In this document: piece after piece, positions 40,796-49,032 of the stretch
How the letters are laid out: every line of letters starts with the position of its first letter
Position numbering within the stretch: the stretch's first letter is position 1
NCBI RefSeq assembly: GCF_018918345.1
Contig: NZ_JAHLQI010000005.1
Span: 150,970 to 214,969, forward strand
Length of the DNA stretch: 64,000 bases
Origin: Butyricicoccus intestinisimiae
GTDB taxonomy: Bacteria > Bacillota > Clostridia > Oscillospirales > Butyricicoccaceae
Direction: 5' to 3'
Program-made: the position numbers and the translations under genes
The notes under the pieces: model-generated
The model's input: only the letters and a program-made list of their open reading frames with translations
Database searches by the model: none
What the model was told of the DNA's origin: nothing

Positions 40796-42979
40796 ATGAA
40801 AGAAAAAAAGAGCAGTGTTGTATTCGCCACTGCCCAGCAGATTGGTAAATCCTTGTTCCTGCCAATCGCCGTGCTTCCGTTTGCCGGAATCCTGCTGGGT
40901 ATCGGCAGTTCGTTCACCAACGAAACGACCATTGCAACCTATGGTCTGAGCGGCGTTCTGCATCCGGGTACGCTGCTGTATTCCATCATGCTCATGCTCA
41001 ACTATGCGGGCAATGCGATTTTCAGCAACTTGGCGCTGATTTTTGCGCTGGCAGTTGCACTCGGCATGGCAAAGAAGGAAAAGGGCGTTGCCGTTCTGTC
41101 GGCAGGCATTTTCTACTTGATTATGCTGACAACTATCAATGTGCTGTTGACGTTAAACGGCTCAATTGTAGACGGACAAATCGCAGAGGGCGTCAAGGAA
41201 GGCGCAATTGCGAATGTCCTAGGCATTCAAACCTTACAGATGGGTGTATTTGGCGGCATCATTGCCGGTTTGATTACCGCAGTGCTGTGCAACAAATTCT
41301 ATAAGACCCAGCTGCCGGACGCACTGTCCTTCTTCGCTGGCACGCGATTTGTTCCGATTGTCAGCATGGTATTTGCTATCATCACCGGCGCGATTTTGTT
41401 TGTTGTTTGGCCGGTCATTCAGAACGGCATTTATGCACTGGGCGGTCTGGTACAGGCTTCCGGTTACTTTGGAACCTTCCTGTACGGCTGCATCGAGCGT
41501 GCGCTGATTCCGTTTGGCCTGCATCATATCTTCTACATGCCGTTCTGGCAGACCGGCGTTGGCGGCACAGCTGTCATCGACGGCGTGACCGTTATGGGCG
41601 CACAGAACATCTTCTTTGCAGAGCTGGCATCCCCGAACACCGTCAAGTTCTCTGTAGACGCTTGCCGTTTCCTGACCGGTAAATATCCGTTCATGATGGG
41701 CGGTCTGCCGGGTGCTGCACTGGCTATGTATGTTTGTGCTCGTCCGGAGAAGAAGAAGGAAGCTGGTTCTCTGCTGTTCTCCGTAGCACTGACTGCATTC
41801 CTGACCGGCGTTACCGAGCCGATCGAGTTTACTTTCCTGTTCCTTGCTCCGGCACTGTTTGCTGTACACGTTGTACTGGCTGGCGCATCCTTCGCAATCT
41901 GTCACATCCTGCAGATCTGCATCGGTACTACATTCTCGGACGGCTTGATTGACTTTATTCTGTACGGCGTTCTGCCAGGTCAGGCAAAGTCCAACTGGAT
42001 GACGCTGATTCCTGTTATCGTTGTATATTTCATCCTGTACTTCTTTATTTTCCGCTTCTTCATCCGCAAGTGGAATCTCAAGACGCCGGGTCGTGAAGAA
42101 GACGGCGAAGAAGTTAAGATGATGACCAAGGACGAATACCGCAAGGCTACCGGCATCGGCGTTGCAGGCGGCAAGGCTGCAAACATTGATCCGAAGGCTG
42201 TCAATGTCCTGAAGGGTATCGGCGGTTCCGAAAACGTAACCGAAATTGACTGCTGCGCAACGCGTCTGCGTCTGACGCTGGTAGACAGCGGCAAGGTCAA
42301 TCAGCCGCTGCTCAAGGCAACCGGTGCATCCGGCGTTGTCATCAAGGGCAATGCGATTCAGGTTATCTATGGTCCGTCTGTAACCATTGTTAAGTCTAAT
42401 CTGGAAGAACTGGTAGAACAGATTCGTGCCGGTGCTGTATCTGAAGCCGCTCTGATGGGCGAGCCGGAACAGCCGAAGGAAGAGGCAAAGCCGGAACCGA
42501 AGAAGGAATCTTCCGGCACAGCAAAGTCTTGGGTACTCGGTGCGCATCTGAACGGCACGGTTGTACCGATGGATCAGGTCAAGGATGAAGTATTTGCGTC
42601 CGGTGCACTCGGCGATGGCGTTGCCATTGAGCCGACCGAAGGCAAGCTGTATGCTCCGGCTGACTGCACGGTTGTCAATATCTTTGAGACCAAGCACGCG
42701 ATTGGCTTGTCTGTCGATGATGATGTTGAACTGCTGCTGCACATCGGCATTGATACCGTCAAGATGGGCGGCAAGGGCTTTGAAGCGCATGTCAAGGAAG
42801 GCCAGACCGTCAAGAAGGGCGATCTGCTCGTATCCTTCGATATGGATGCCATCAAGGCAGCAGGTTATCTGTGCACCACACCGATGATCGTCTGCAACAC
42901 AGATGATTACAAGGAGATCAAGGCAGTCGCTTCCGGTACCGTCAAGGCATCGCAGGATCTGCTAGAGATCAAAAACTAA
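40796..42979 (+). CDS. ptsG: PTS glucose-type transporter IICBA
   Basis: 727 residues with all three PTS domains. IIC (~1-440): about ten membrane segments, FLPIAVLPFAGILLGIGSS, FGLHHIFYMPFWQTG, GKYPFMMGGLPGAALAMY and the ITEP-like GVTEPIEF. IIB (~460-550): phosphorylation Cys487 in CCATRLRLTL. IIA (~590-715): LYAPADCTVVN and phospho-His649 in LLLHIGIDTVKMGG. It imports and phosphorylates a hexose, most likely glucose by comparison with Bacillus PtsG; a related sugar is possible. The ATG at 40796 follows AGGAGGAG, and the longer frame from 40703 is rejected because it enters the terminator. Expression should need the upstream antiterminator. Confidence 0.93.
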   Translation: MKEKKSSVVFATAQQIGKSLFLPIAVLPFAGILLGIGSSFTNETTIATYGLSGVLHPGTLLYSIMLMLNYAGNAIFSNLALIFALAVALGMAKKEKGVAVLSAGIFYLIMLTTINVLLTLNGSIVDGQIAEGVKEGAIANVLGIQTLQMGVFGGIIAGLITAVLCNKFYKTQLPDALSFFAGTRFVPIVSMVFAIITGAILFVVWPVIQNGIYALGGLVQASGYFGTFLYGCIERALIPFGLHHIFYMPFWQTGVGGTAVIDGVTVMGAQNIFFAELASPNTVKFSVDACRFLTGKYPFMMGGLPGAALAMYVCARPEKKKEAGSLLFSVALTAFLTGVTEPIEFTFLFLAPALFAVHVVLAGASFAICHILQICIGTTFSDGLIDFILYGVLPGQAKSNWMTLIPVIVVYFILYFFIFRFFIRKWNLKTPGREEDGEEVKMMTKDEYRKATGIGVAGGKAANIDPKAVNVLKGIGGSENVTEIDCCATRLRLTLVDSGKVNQPLLKATGASGVVIKGNAIQVIYGPSVTIVKSNLEELVEQIRAGAVSEAALMGEPEQPKEEAKPEPKKESSGTAKSWVLGAHLNGTVVPMDQVKDEVFASGALGDGVAIEPTEGKLYAPADCTVVNIFETKHAIGLSVDDDVELLLHIGIDTVKMGGKGFEAHVKEGQTVKKGDLLVSFDMDAIKAAGYLCTTPMIVCNTDDYKEIKAVASGTVKASQDLLEIKN

Positions 42980-43101
42980 GTTTTTTGCAGGGAATTTCCC
43001 TGTGAAGATAAATCCCCCCTATTCTTTATTTATCTATTCTATTTCCAACCGCACCCGCTTTCTGATAACAGAGGGCGGGTGCTGTATTTTATCTGGGACT
43101 A

Positions 43102-43110
43102 TGATATAAT
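43102..43110 (+). promoter_or_regulatory. Extended -10 promoter of the Ser/Thr kinase gene
   Basis: TGA followed by perfect TATAAT (43105-43110); no convincing -35. Confidence 0.5.
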
Positions 43111-43143
43111 AAATAAAAATCCATGTTTTATGGGAGAGAGACA

Positions 43144-44337
43144 ATGAACTTCTGCACAAATTGCCGAATAAATAAAAAACGGTGTCCAAGAGCTTTAAAA
43201 GTAAAAACTGTAGAAACGGATCGGAAAGTTTTGCCGCAAGGAACAATTATACATGGAGATTACCAGATCTATGGGGTGCTTGGTGCTGGTGGTATGAGTG
43301 TTACTTATTGTGCTTGCACGAGATTAAAACCATTTGTGCTTAAGCAATTTAATCCGACCGCAGAGAATAGAAAAAATTTGAATATGCAAAAGGAACGTGC
43401 AACATTTATAGGAGAAGCACGAAAATTACTCATATTAAATCATCCGAATATTGTAAAGATAGAAAATATTATTTCGGATGAAGAGAATATCTTTTTGGCG
43501 ATGGAATTTTTGATAGGGGAGTCGGTACAGTCTTATCTTAATAGAACCAACCGGATTTTTTCTGAACAACACGCATATAATTTGATGAGAAACATCTTTG
43601 ATGCGTTGGAAACTGTACATCAAAAAGGAATGATTCATCGAGATGTTAAGCCTTCTAATATTATGATTTGCGCATTGGATCAAACGATGAAGCTGATTGA
43701 TTTTGGCAATGCTAGACAGATAGATACGCATACCAAATCTGCAGTCGTATCCAGTGGATATGCACCGATTGAACAATACGATCCACATGGAAAACAAGGT
43801 ACTTGGACGGACGTCTATGCACTCAGTGCGGTACTATATCGACTGATAACTGGGAAAGAACCACAGCCATCGTATTTACGATGCATTCAAGATAACATGC
43901 ATGCACCGTTGGGCATGGAACATGGTGAGGCACTGATGAAGGGACTGGCTGTTCAACCGCAGGATCGCTGGCAGACGATAGGAGAATTGCGCGCTGCACT
44001 CGGCAATCTCAAGACAAAAGCAATATCCAAAGCATCATCGCGTAATCGTCAAACAAAACATGTGAGAGATGCATCCTATGACCGTCCGACGGAATATGTG
44101 CGGGACGCATCGTGGGATAAGAAGACAAACTATATACAGCATGATCATAGCGTCAGTGGGGAAAAAGATGACGTGCAGGTGTTTGAGCAGTATAAAAAAG
44201 CAGCGGAATCTGGAGATATTGATGGGATGATACATCTTATCCGCTGCTACAGAAAGGGTATTGGCACAAAGAAAAATTGGAAAGAGGCATGGCGTTGGTC
44301 AAAGAAAGTGGCGGAAATAACAGTGGAAGCAGAATAG
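43144..44337 (+). CDS. Hanks-type serine/threonine protein kinase with a C-terminal Sel1-like repeat
   Basis: 397 residues. The N-terminal Cys motif CTNCRINKKRC (Cys4, Cys7, Cys14) may bind metal. Kinase domain (~40-290): Gly loop GVLGAGGMS, catalytic Lys67 in VLKQF, HRDVKPSN (Asp167), DFGNA (Asp187 region), and GYAPIEQY in the activation segment. A linker (~297-332) carries three Thr residues 12 apart (304, 316, 328), each followed by two residues and then Val or Ile. The last ~50 residues (YKKAAESGDIDGMIHLIRCY, GIGTKKNWKEAWRW) are Sel1/TPR-like. There is no membrane helix or PASTA domain. Codon use is AT-rich compared with neighbours, suggesting acquisition. The target is unknown. Confidence 0.88.
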   Translation: MNFCTNCRINKKRCPRALKVKTVETDRKVLPQGTIIHGDYQIYGVLGAGGMSVTYCACTRLKPFVLKQFNPTAENRKNLNMQKERATFIGEARKLLILNHPNIVKIENIISDEENIFLAMEFLIGESVQSYLNRTNRIFSEQHAYNLMRNIFDALETVHQKGMIHRDVKPSNIMICALDQTMKLIDFGNARQIDTHTKSAVVSSGYAPIEQYDPHGKQGTWTDVYALSAVLYRLITGKEPQPSYLRCIQDNMHAPLGMEHGEALMKGLAVQPQDRWQTIGELRAALGNLKTKAISKASSRNRQTKHVRDASYDRPTEYVRDASWDKKTNYIQHDHSVSGEKDDVQVFEQYKKAAESGDIDGMIHLIRCYRKGIGTKKNWKEAWRWSKKVAEITVEAE

Positions 44338-44386
44338 AGTGAGTGTCGATCTTCATAAAATTGTGCTTTTCCAATAAATCCTCTTG

Positions 44387-44395
44387 TGCTATACT
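44387..44395 (+). promoter_or_regulatory. Extended -10 promoter of the aldo/keto reductase gene
   Basis: TGC then TATACT (44390-44395); the -35 is unclear. Confidence 0.45.
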
Positions 44396-44428
44396 AAACC
44401 TAACAACAAACAACAGGAGGGAACATCC

Positions 44429-45274
44429 ATGAATTTACAGACACGTATTCCGATTTCCAACGGGACATCCATTCCGTGTGTGGGCTTCGGTACATGGAAG
44501 ACACCAAATGAAGAGGCGGAGAAGTCCGTCGCAGAGGCGCTGCGCGTCGGCTACCGCCACATTGACACGGCGACAGCCTATGGCAACGAGGCGGGTGTCG
44601 GCAAGGCAATCGCAGAATCCGGCATTGCGCGAAAAGACATTTTCCTGACCAGCAAGCTGTGGAACCCGCATCAGGGCTATCAGAGCACGCTGGATGCCTT
44701 TGCGCGTTCTCTGGAAATGCTTCAGACCGATTATCTGGATTTATACCTGATTCATTGGCCGCATGACCGCAAGTATTTTGACAACTGGGAAGAAATGAAC
44801 ATCGAAACGTGGCGTGCGTTTGAAAAGCTGTACGGTGAAGGCAAGATTAAGGCGATCGGCGTCAGCAACTTCCGTCCGCGTCATATCGAGAATCTGGTCG
44901 ACAATTGTGAGATTGCGCCGATGGTGGATCAGATCGAAATTCATCCGGGTATGCCGCAGGATGACATGATTGCATACTGCCGCGAGCACAATATTGTCGT
45001 TGAGGGCTGGAGCCCGATGGCAACCGGACGTATTTTCTCTGTTCCGGAAGTGCAGGAGCTGGCAAAAAAATACGGCAAGACCGTCGCGCAGGTTGTTCTG
45101 CGCTGGCATGTACAGCGCGGTGTCATTCCGCTGCCGAAGTCGGTAACGCCGTCCAGAATCGCAGAAAACAGCCGGATTTTTGATTTTTCTCTCGAAGAAT
45201 CCGATATGCAGGTTATCAGCAATCTGCAGGGCTGCGGCTGGTCCAATCTTGATCCGGACAATTTGATTTATTGA
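44429..45274 (+). CDS. Aldo/keto reductase
   Basis: 281 residues, normal for the family. It is an NADPH-dependent carbonyl reductase on a TIM barrel. Catalytic tetrad in the usual segments: Asp and Tyr in GYRHIDTATAYGNEAGVG, Lys in FLTSKLWN, His in LYLIHWP. The cofactor region includes GVSNFRP and IPLPKSVTPSRI. It resembles 2,5-diketo-gluconate reductase/glyoxal reductase-type members. The in vivo substrate is not evident. The ATG at 44429 follows AGGAGGGA; the longer frame from 44384 lies upstream of that site. It is monocistronic, with a terminator after it. Confidence 0.93.
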   Translation: MNLQTRIPISNGTSIPCVGFGTWKTPNEEAEKSVAEALRVGYRHIDTATAYGNEAGVGKAIAESGIARKDIFLTSKLWNPHQGYQSTLDAFARSLEMLQTDYLDLYLIHWPHDRKYFDNWEEMNIETWRAFEKLYGEGKIKAIGVSNFRPRHIENLVDNCEIAPMVDQIEIHPGMPQDDMIAYCREHNIVVEGWSPMATGRIFSVPEVQELAKKYGKTVAQVVLRWHVQRGVIPLPKSVTPSRIAENSRIFDFSLEESDMQVISNLQGCGWSNLDPDNLIY

Positions 45275-45279
45275 TGAAC

Positions 45280-45320
45280 AATGCCCACTTTTCTAAGGTA
45301 CAGAAGAGTGGGCATTTTAC
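45280..45320 (+). terminator. Intrinsic terminator of the aldo/keto reductase gene
   Basis: A 15-base stem with one G-U pair (45280-45294 with 45302-45316) followed by TTTT. Confidence 0.8.
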
Positions 45321-45365
45321 CGGAAAAGCGCAAGAATCTATACAGGAATAACAGCGGAATGCGGA

Positions 45366-45394
45366 TTGACGGAACAGGCAAGGATGACTATACT
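45366..45394 (+). promoter_or_regulatory. Promoter of the MFS transporter gene
   Basis: TTGACG (45366-45371), 17-base spacer, TATACT (45389-45394). Confidence 0.65.
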
Positions 45395-45438
45395 CTATAT
45401 TTGTACGGTTCATTAGAGAATAGAAATGGAGCAGAAAC

Positions 45439-46722
45439 ATGGTAACGAGACTAGAGCGCCGCGTGTGTCCGCATGCGGTGTCCGGCAAGATGTTCTGGCT
45501 GTGCGCCATCACGTATATTATCGCTTTATTCGGAAGAATGAGTTATTCCGCGGTGATGGTTGCGCTGATTGCAAACGGCAGTATGGATGAGGCACAGGCG
45601 GGACTCATCGGCACGGCGTTGTTTGTCGTGTACGGCGTGTCGCAGATTTTCAGCGGTTTGATCGGTGACCGCATCAGCCCGAAAAAGATGATTTTTGTGG
45701 GCTTGATTGGTTCCGGTATTTTGAACCTTATTATGGGTTTGACAGGACAATATGCGGTCATGCTGGTGGTCTGGGCACTCAACGGATTGTTTCAGTCAAC
45801 CATGTGGTCTCCCATTGCACGTATTTTTGCCGAGCAGATGCCGCCGGATGAGCGCAAAAAATGCTGCAATAACATTGCGGTGACCTATCCGCTGGCGACC
45901 ATTCTCGCCTATGTGCTGGCAACGGTATTGCTGACGGCTTGGAACTGGCGCGGCGTATTTTTGCTGGCGGGCGGCATGATTATTATTACGGGCATCAACT
46001 GGATGATTCGCATGAGCTGGTTTGAAAAACAGATAGAAACCAGTGATGAAATCGAAGTGATTGAGCTGCAGCCGAAGCAGACACAGAAAAAAGAAAACAT
46101 GCTGCGTTTGCTGCTGCTCTCCGGCATTGTGCTGGCGACGATTCCGGCTATGACGCACGGTATGCTGCGCGATGGCATCCAGACTTGGCTGCCGACCTTG
46201 ATGACGCAGAATTTCCACTTTGGCACGTCAGCGTCTGTTGCACTGGATATTATTATTCCGGTGTTTAATATGCTGGGTGTGTTCTTTACCAAGGCGCTGC
46301 CGAAAAAATGGACGGAAAACGAACTCAAAGCGTCTGCGGCATTTTTTGCCGTGACGATTATCGTGTTGATTGTGCTGGATTTGGTTTGCAATGTCAGCGC
46401 CGTGCTGTCGCTGATTCTGCTGACTGTAGCAAGTACCTGTATGACAGGCGCAAATATCATGTTAATCAATTTAATTCCGGTGCATTTTGGCGTAGTCGGA
46501 CGCGCTTCATCTGTGACGGGTATTTTGAATTGTTCGGCATATGTTGGTTCGGCGATTTCCAGTTTTGGTGTCGGCGCAGTTGCACAAAATTTTGGCTGGG
46601 GGTCAGCCATTGCGGTTTGGGTCGGCTTTTCGCTGCTTGCGCTGTTGGCATCGCTGGGCGGATGCAGGCGCTGGGGCGTGTATGAACATCGCTTAGACAA
46701 CCGCGAGCGCGCAAAATCATAA
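45439..46722 (+). CDS. MFS transporter (12 TM), substrate unknown
   Basis: 427 residues with about twelve transmembrane helices. Major facilitator signatures: FVVYGVSQIFSGLIGDRISPKKM (loop 2-3, G-x-x-x-D-R), WALNGLFQSTMWSPIARIFAEQMPPDER, and a central cytoplasmic loop rich in Glu and Lys (~195-220). The pattern of GLxQSxxWP-like residues resembles organophosphate:phosphate antiporters (GlpT/UhpT), but specificity cannot be fixed. ATG at 45439, promoter at 45366-45394. It converges on a hypothetical gene with a shared terminator. Confidence 0.88.
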   Translation: MVTRLERRVCPHAVSGKMFWLCAITYIIALFGRMSYSAVMVALIANGSMDEAQAGLIGTALFVVYGVSQIFSGLIGDRISPKKMIFVGLIGSGILNLIMGLTGQYAVMLVVWALNGLFQSTMWSPIARIFAEQMPPDERKKCCNNIAVTYPLATILAYVLATVLLTAWNWRGVFLLAGGMIIITGINWMIRMSWFEKQIETSDEIEVIELQPKQTQKKENMLRLLLLSGIVLATIPAMTHGMLRDGIQTWLPTLMTQNFHFGTSASVALDIIIPVFNMLGVFFTKALPKKWTENELKASAAFFAVTIIVLIVLDLVCNVSAVLSLILLTVASTCMTGANIMLINLIPVHFGVVGRASSVTGILNCSAYVGSAISSFGVGAVAQNFGWGSAIAVWVGFSLLALLASLGGCRRWGVYEHRLDNRERAKS

Positions 46723-46726
46723 AATG

Positions 46727-46769
46727 AAAACAGGCTTTTCTCTGAAAAATCAGAGAGAGCCTGTTTTTT
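46727..46769. terminator. Bidirectional terminator between MFS gene and hypothetical gene
   Basis: A long stem (46727-46745 with 46750-46767; caggct, tctctga and their complements) followed by a six-T run on the + strand, with AAAA on the other side. Confidence 0.8.
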
Positions 46770-46784
46770 GATCTATGTATGCGT

Positions 46785-47174
46785 TTATATTTCGATTTCA
46801 AATTCCCGCAGGTACTTTTTCAGCCTGCGCAGAACGGAATTTGCCGTGCGCACGTGCTGCTGTCCCTGCTGGCGCATATCGGGCGCCACGTCCTCGTAGT
46901 CAAGAATATCATTGAGTGCGTTGCGCTGACTTTTTATCAAGTCATAGACCGGAAGCAGGGTGTCGGGGCGGAAATCCGTCTGTCCGATGAGCAGCTGGTC
47001 CTGTACAGCACCAAGCCGCTGGGCGTAAGCGTCCAGTTCCTTGCAATCGGTCTCGGAAAGCTCATTGGTTTGCGCGTCGTGGTCAACGTTTTCTATTTCG
47101 ATTTGCAGAGCGGAAATGCAAAATTCTATTTCCTGCGGTGTCAGATGCAAAGTCGGCTTTTCGGTGTTCGGCAT
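46785..47174 (-). CDS. Hypothetical helical protein, 129 residues
   Basis: A clear reading frame with ATG at 47174 behind AAGGAG and its own promoter (47198-47226). The protein is acidic in the first two thirds, almost entirely predicted helical (ALQIEIENVDHDA, SETDCKELDAYAQRLGAVQDQLL, DLIKSQRNALNDILDYEDV) and ends in a basic-acidic helix RRLKKYLREFEIEI. There is no signal peptide, membrane segment or metal motif. I do not recognise a family. It is divergent from degV with a 134-base shared spacer. Confidence 0.7.
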   Translation of the reverse strand: MPNTEKPTLHLTPQEIEFCISALQIEIENVDHDAQTNELSETDCKELDAYAQRLGAVQDQLLIGQTDFRPDTLLPVYDLIKSQRNALNDILDYEDVAPDMRQQGQQHVRTANSVLRRLKKYLREFEIEI

Positions 47175-47197
47175 CGTATCAACTCCTTTATGGACAT

Positions 47198-47226
47198 ATC
47201 TTAACAGAAAACAGACGGACAGGCAA
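47198..47226 (-). promoter_or_regulatory. Promoter of the 129-residue hypothetical gene
   Basis: On the minus strand: TTGCCT (47226-47221), 17-base spacer, TAAGAT (47203-47198). Confidence 0.55.
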
Positions 47227-47234
47227 GTGCATAC

Positions 47235-47263
47235 TTGACAAAAAACGGTGGATATGTAATACT
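47235..47263 (+). promoter_or_regulatory. Promoter of the degV gene
   Basis: TTGACA at 47235-47240; the -10 is TAATAC or AATACT at 47257-47263 (spacer 16-17). Confidence 0.6.
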
Positions 47264-47308
47264 ATACTATATGGTTATCAAAACTATGTTTATCGTGAGG
47301 AATATACC

Positions 47309-48160
47309 ATGAAGAAGAGCAAGACCGTTATTCTCGTTGATTCCGGCTGTGATGTTCCGCAGTCTTTGATTCAGAAATACGATATGAAGGTGCTTCGGCT
47401 GCGCGTTTCATATGAAAACGAGCACTATATGGACAGCGTTGCGCTGGCACATGATGTATACAAGCGCTTTCCGGAGGAAATTCCGCATACCTCCACACCG
47501 GTTATGCAGGATTATTATGACATCATTGAGGAGATCAAGGAAGAAGGCTATGAAAATGTCATCGGCGTCTTTATTTCCAGCAAGCTGAGCAGTACGTATA
47601 ATACGGCACGGCTGATCTTTGAGGAGCATCCGGAACTTCAGTCGTTTATTTTGGACTCGAAAAACATTTCGATTGGCTCAGGACTGCTTGCGATTTGGGC
47701 AGCGGAACAGGTGAGCAAACAGATTCCGTTTGAAGAAATCTGTGCAAAGCTGAGCGGAAAAGTCAGTGACAGCAAGGTGTTCTTTTATATGGACACCTTG
47801 GAATATCTGCGCAAGGGCGGCCGGATTGGCGGTGTTGCATCCGTAGCAGGCAGCCTGCTCAAGATCAAGCCGATTATTTCGTGCAATGAGGAAGGCTCCT
47901 ATTATACTGTGGAGAAAATCCGCGGTGCAAAGGCGGGAAAAGAAAAGCTGCTGCATCATGTAGAAGCTTTCTGCGGCGGCAGACCGGCGCTGCTGGCGCT
48001 CATGAACGGAGGCGCACAGGAAGAAGCGGCGGCCATCAAGCCGATCCTGAAAAAGATCATCAAACAGGGAAAGATTGTGGCAGAAGATCAGATTACCGCA
48101 ACGCTGGCGATCAACACCGGTCCGGGACTGGTAGGCATTGGCATTTTGGTCGATCCGTAA
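47309..48160 (+). CDS. DegV family fatty-acid-binding protein
   Basis: 283 residues, normal length. DegV (FakB-like) proteins bind a fatty acid in a deep pocket and, with a FakA kinase, present it for phosphorylation. Features: ILVDSGCDVPQ at the start, the TSTP motif in IPHTSTPVMQDYYD (~residues 60-73), GVFISSKLSSTYNTA with the phosphate/carboxylate-binding Ser, LEYLRKGGRIGG, and the C-terminal NTGPGLVGIG with the conserved GPG. The ATG at 47309 follows GTGAGG. An in-frame start at 47138 would run through the promoter and is rejected. No fakA is nearby. Confidence 0.93.
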   Translation: MKKSKTVILVDSGCDVPQSLIQKYDMKVLRLRVSYENEHYMDSVALAHDVYKRFPEEIPHTSTPVMQDYYDIIEEIKEEGYENVIGVFISSKLSSTYNTARLIFEEHPELQSFILDSKNISIGSGLLAIWAAEQVSKQIPFEEICAKLSGKVSDSKVFFYMDTLEYLRKGGRIGGVASVAGSLLKIKPIISCNEEGSYYTVEKIRGAKAGKEKLLHHVEAFCGGRPALLALMNGGAQEEAAAIKPILKKIIKQGKIVAEDQITATLAINTGPGLVGIGILVDP

Positions 48161-48183
48161 TTATGTTACAAATATGAAATGAG

Positions 48184-48212
48184 AAAGGCAGGAGCGATGC
48201 TCCTGCCTTTTT
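48184..48212. terminator. Bidirectional terminator between degV and uridine phosphorylase genes
   Basis: A perfect 12-base stem (48184-48195 with 48199-48210) with a GAT loop and T run to 48212. Its complement can serve the converging gene. Confidence 0.85.
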
Positions 48213-48213
48213 G

Positions 48214-48996
48214 TCATGCTTGTTTTTGTTTGTCAGATGCGATGAGCAATCGCAATGCTTGTACTGCGGTTTGCACACATGCTGTGGTGTCATGCACTTG
48301 TATGTCCTCCAGCCCCATCGCGCGGCGGGTTTGATTGCCGAGCACGAGCAAAATCGTTCCGACACGCACGCGGCGCACCGCGCCGACGATAAACAGTGTC
48401 GCGGATTCCATTTCACTCGCCAGCGCGCCGCAGCCGAGCCAAGCATTCCACTTTTGCTCCAGCTCCGCAGATACCGGCATATTTTCCGGTTCATGCTGTC
48501 CGTAGAATGAATCCTTGCACTGCACAACGCCGGTGTGAAACCGGTGCCCGGCCTGTGTCGCTGCCTGATGCAGCGCCTGCACGACATCAAAATGCGGTGT
48601 CGCCGGATATTCAATCGGTGCGTATTCTGTGCCGGTGCCGTCCATACGCACGGCACCGGTTGCGATGACCAAATCGCCGCCCAGCACATCCGGCTGCATA
48701 CCGCCGGATGTGCCGACGCGAATAAACGTATCTGCGCCGCAGTGTACCAGCTCTTCCAACGCAATGGCTGCGGACGGACCGCCGATGCCGGTTGAGCACA
48801 CACTGACCGGTACGCCGTCCAGCGTGCCGGTATATGTGGTAAATTCGCGGTTGGATGCGATTTTTACCGGATTGTCAAACAGAGCTGCAATTTTTTCGCA
48901 TCGTCCGGGATCACCGGGCAAAATAACATATCTGCCAATGTCGCCGGACTTGATTTTCAGGTGAAATTCCATATTCGGGCTGTAAGCCGTTGCCAT
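48214..48996 (-). CDS. udp: Uridine phosphorylase (nucleoside phosphorylase family)
   Basis: 260 residues. It splits uridine with phosphate into uracil and ribose 1-phosphate. PNP/UDP family motifs: [15 protein letters not shown] near the N-terminus, [39 protein letters not shown] (the uridine-phosphorylase-like segment), and the ribose-binding [11 protein letters not shown] related purine or multi-substrate specificity is less likely. Ribosome binding site AGGAGGGAG. It lies 36 bases downstream of the glycerol dehydrogenase gene without a terminator, so the two form an operon. Confidence 0.9.
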   Translation of the reverse strand: MATAYSPNMEFHLKIKSGDIGRYVILPGDPGRCEKIAALFDNPVKIASNREFTTYTGTLDGVPVSVCSTGIGGPSAAIALEELVHCGADTFIRVGTSGGMQPDVLGGDLVIATGAVRMDGTGTEYAPIEYPATPHFDVVQALHQAATQAGHRFHTGVVQCKDSFYGQHEPENMPVSAELEQKWNAWLGCGALASEMESATLFIVGAVRRVRVGTILLVLGNQTRRAMGLEDIQVHDTTACVQTAVQALRLLIASDKQKQA

Positions 48997-49032
48997 GATA
49001 CTCCCTCCTGTCTGACAAAGAAGCAGAACCTG

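Noticed and set aside
42980..43020. Terminator after ptsG (palindrome cagggaatttccctg)
   Set aside because: The palindrome is perfect but short and not followed by a T run, so it was not listed as a terminator.
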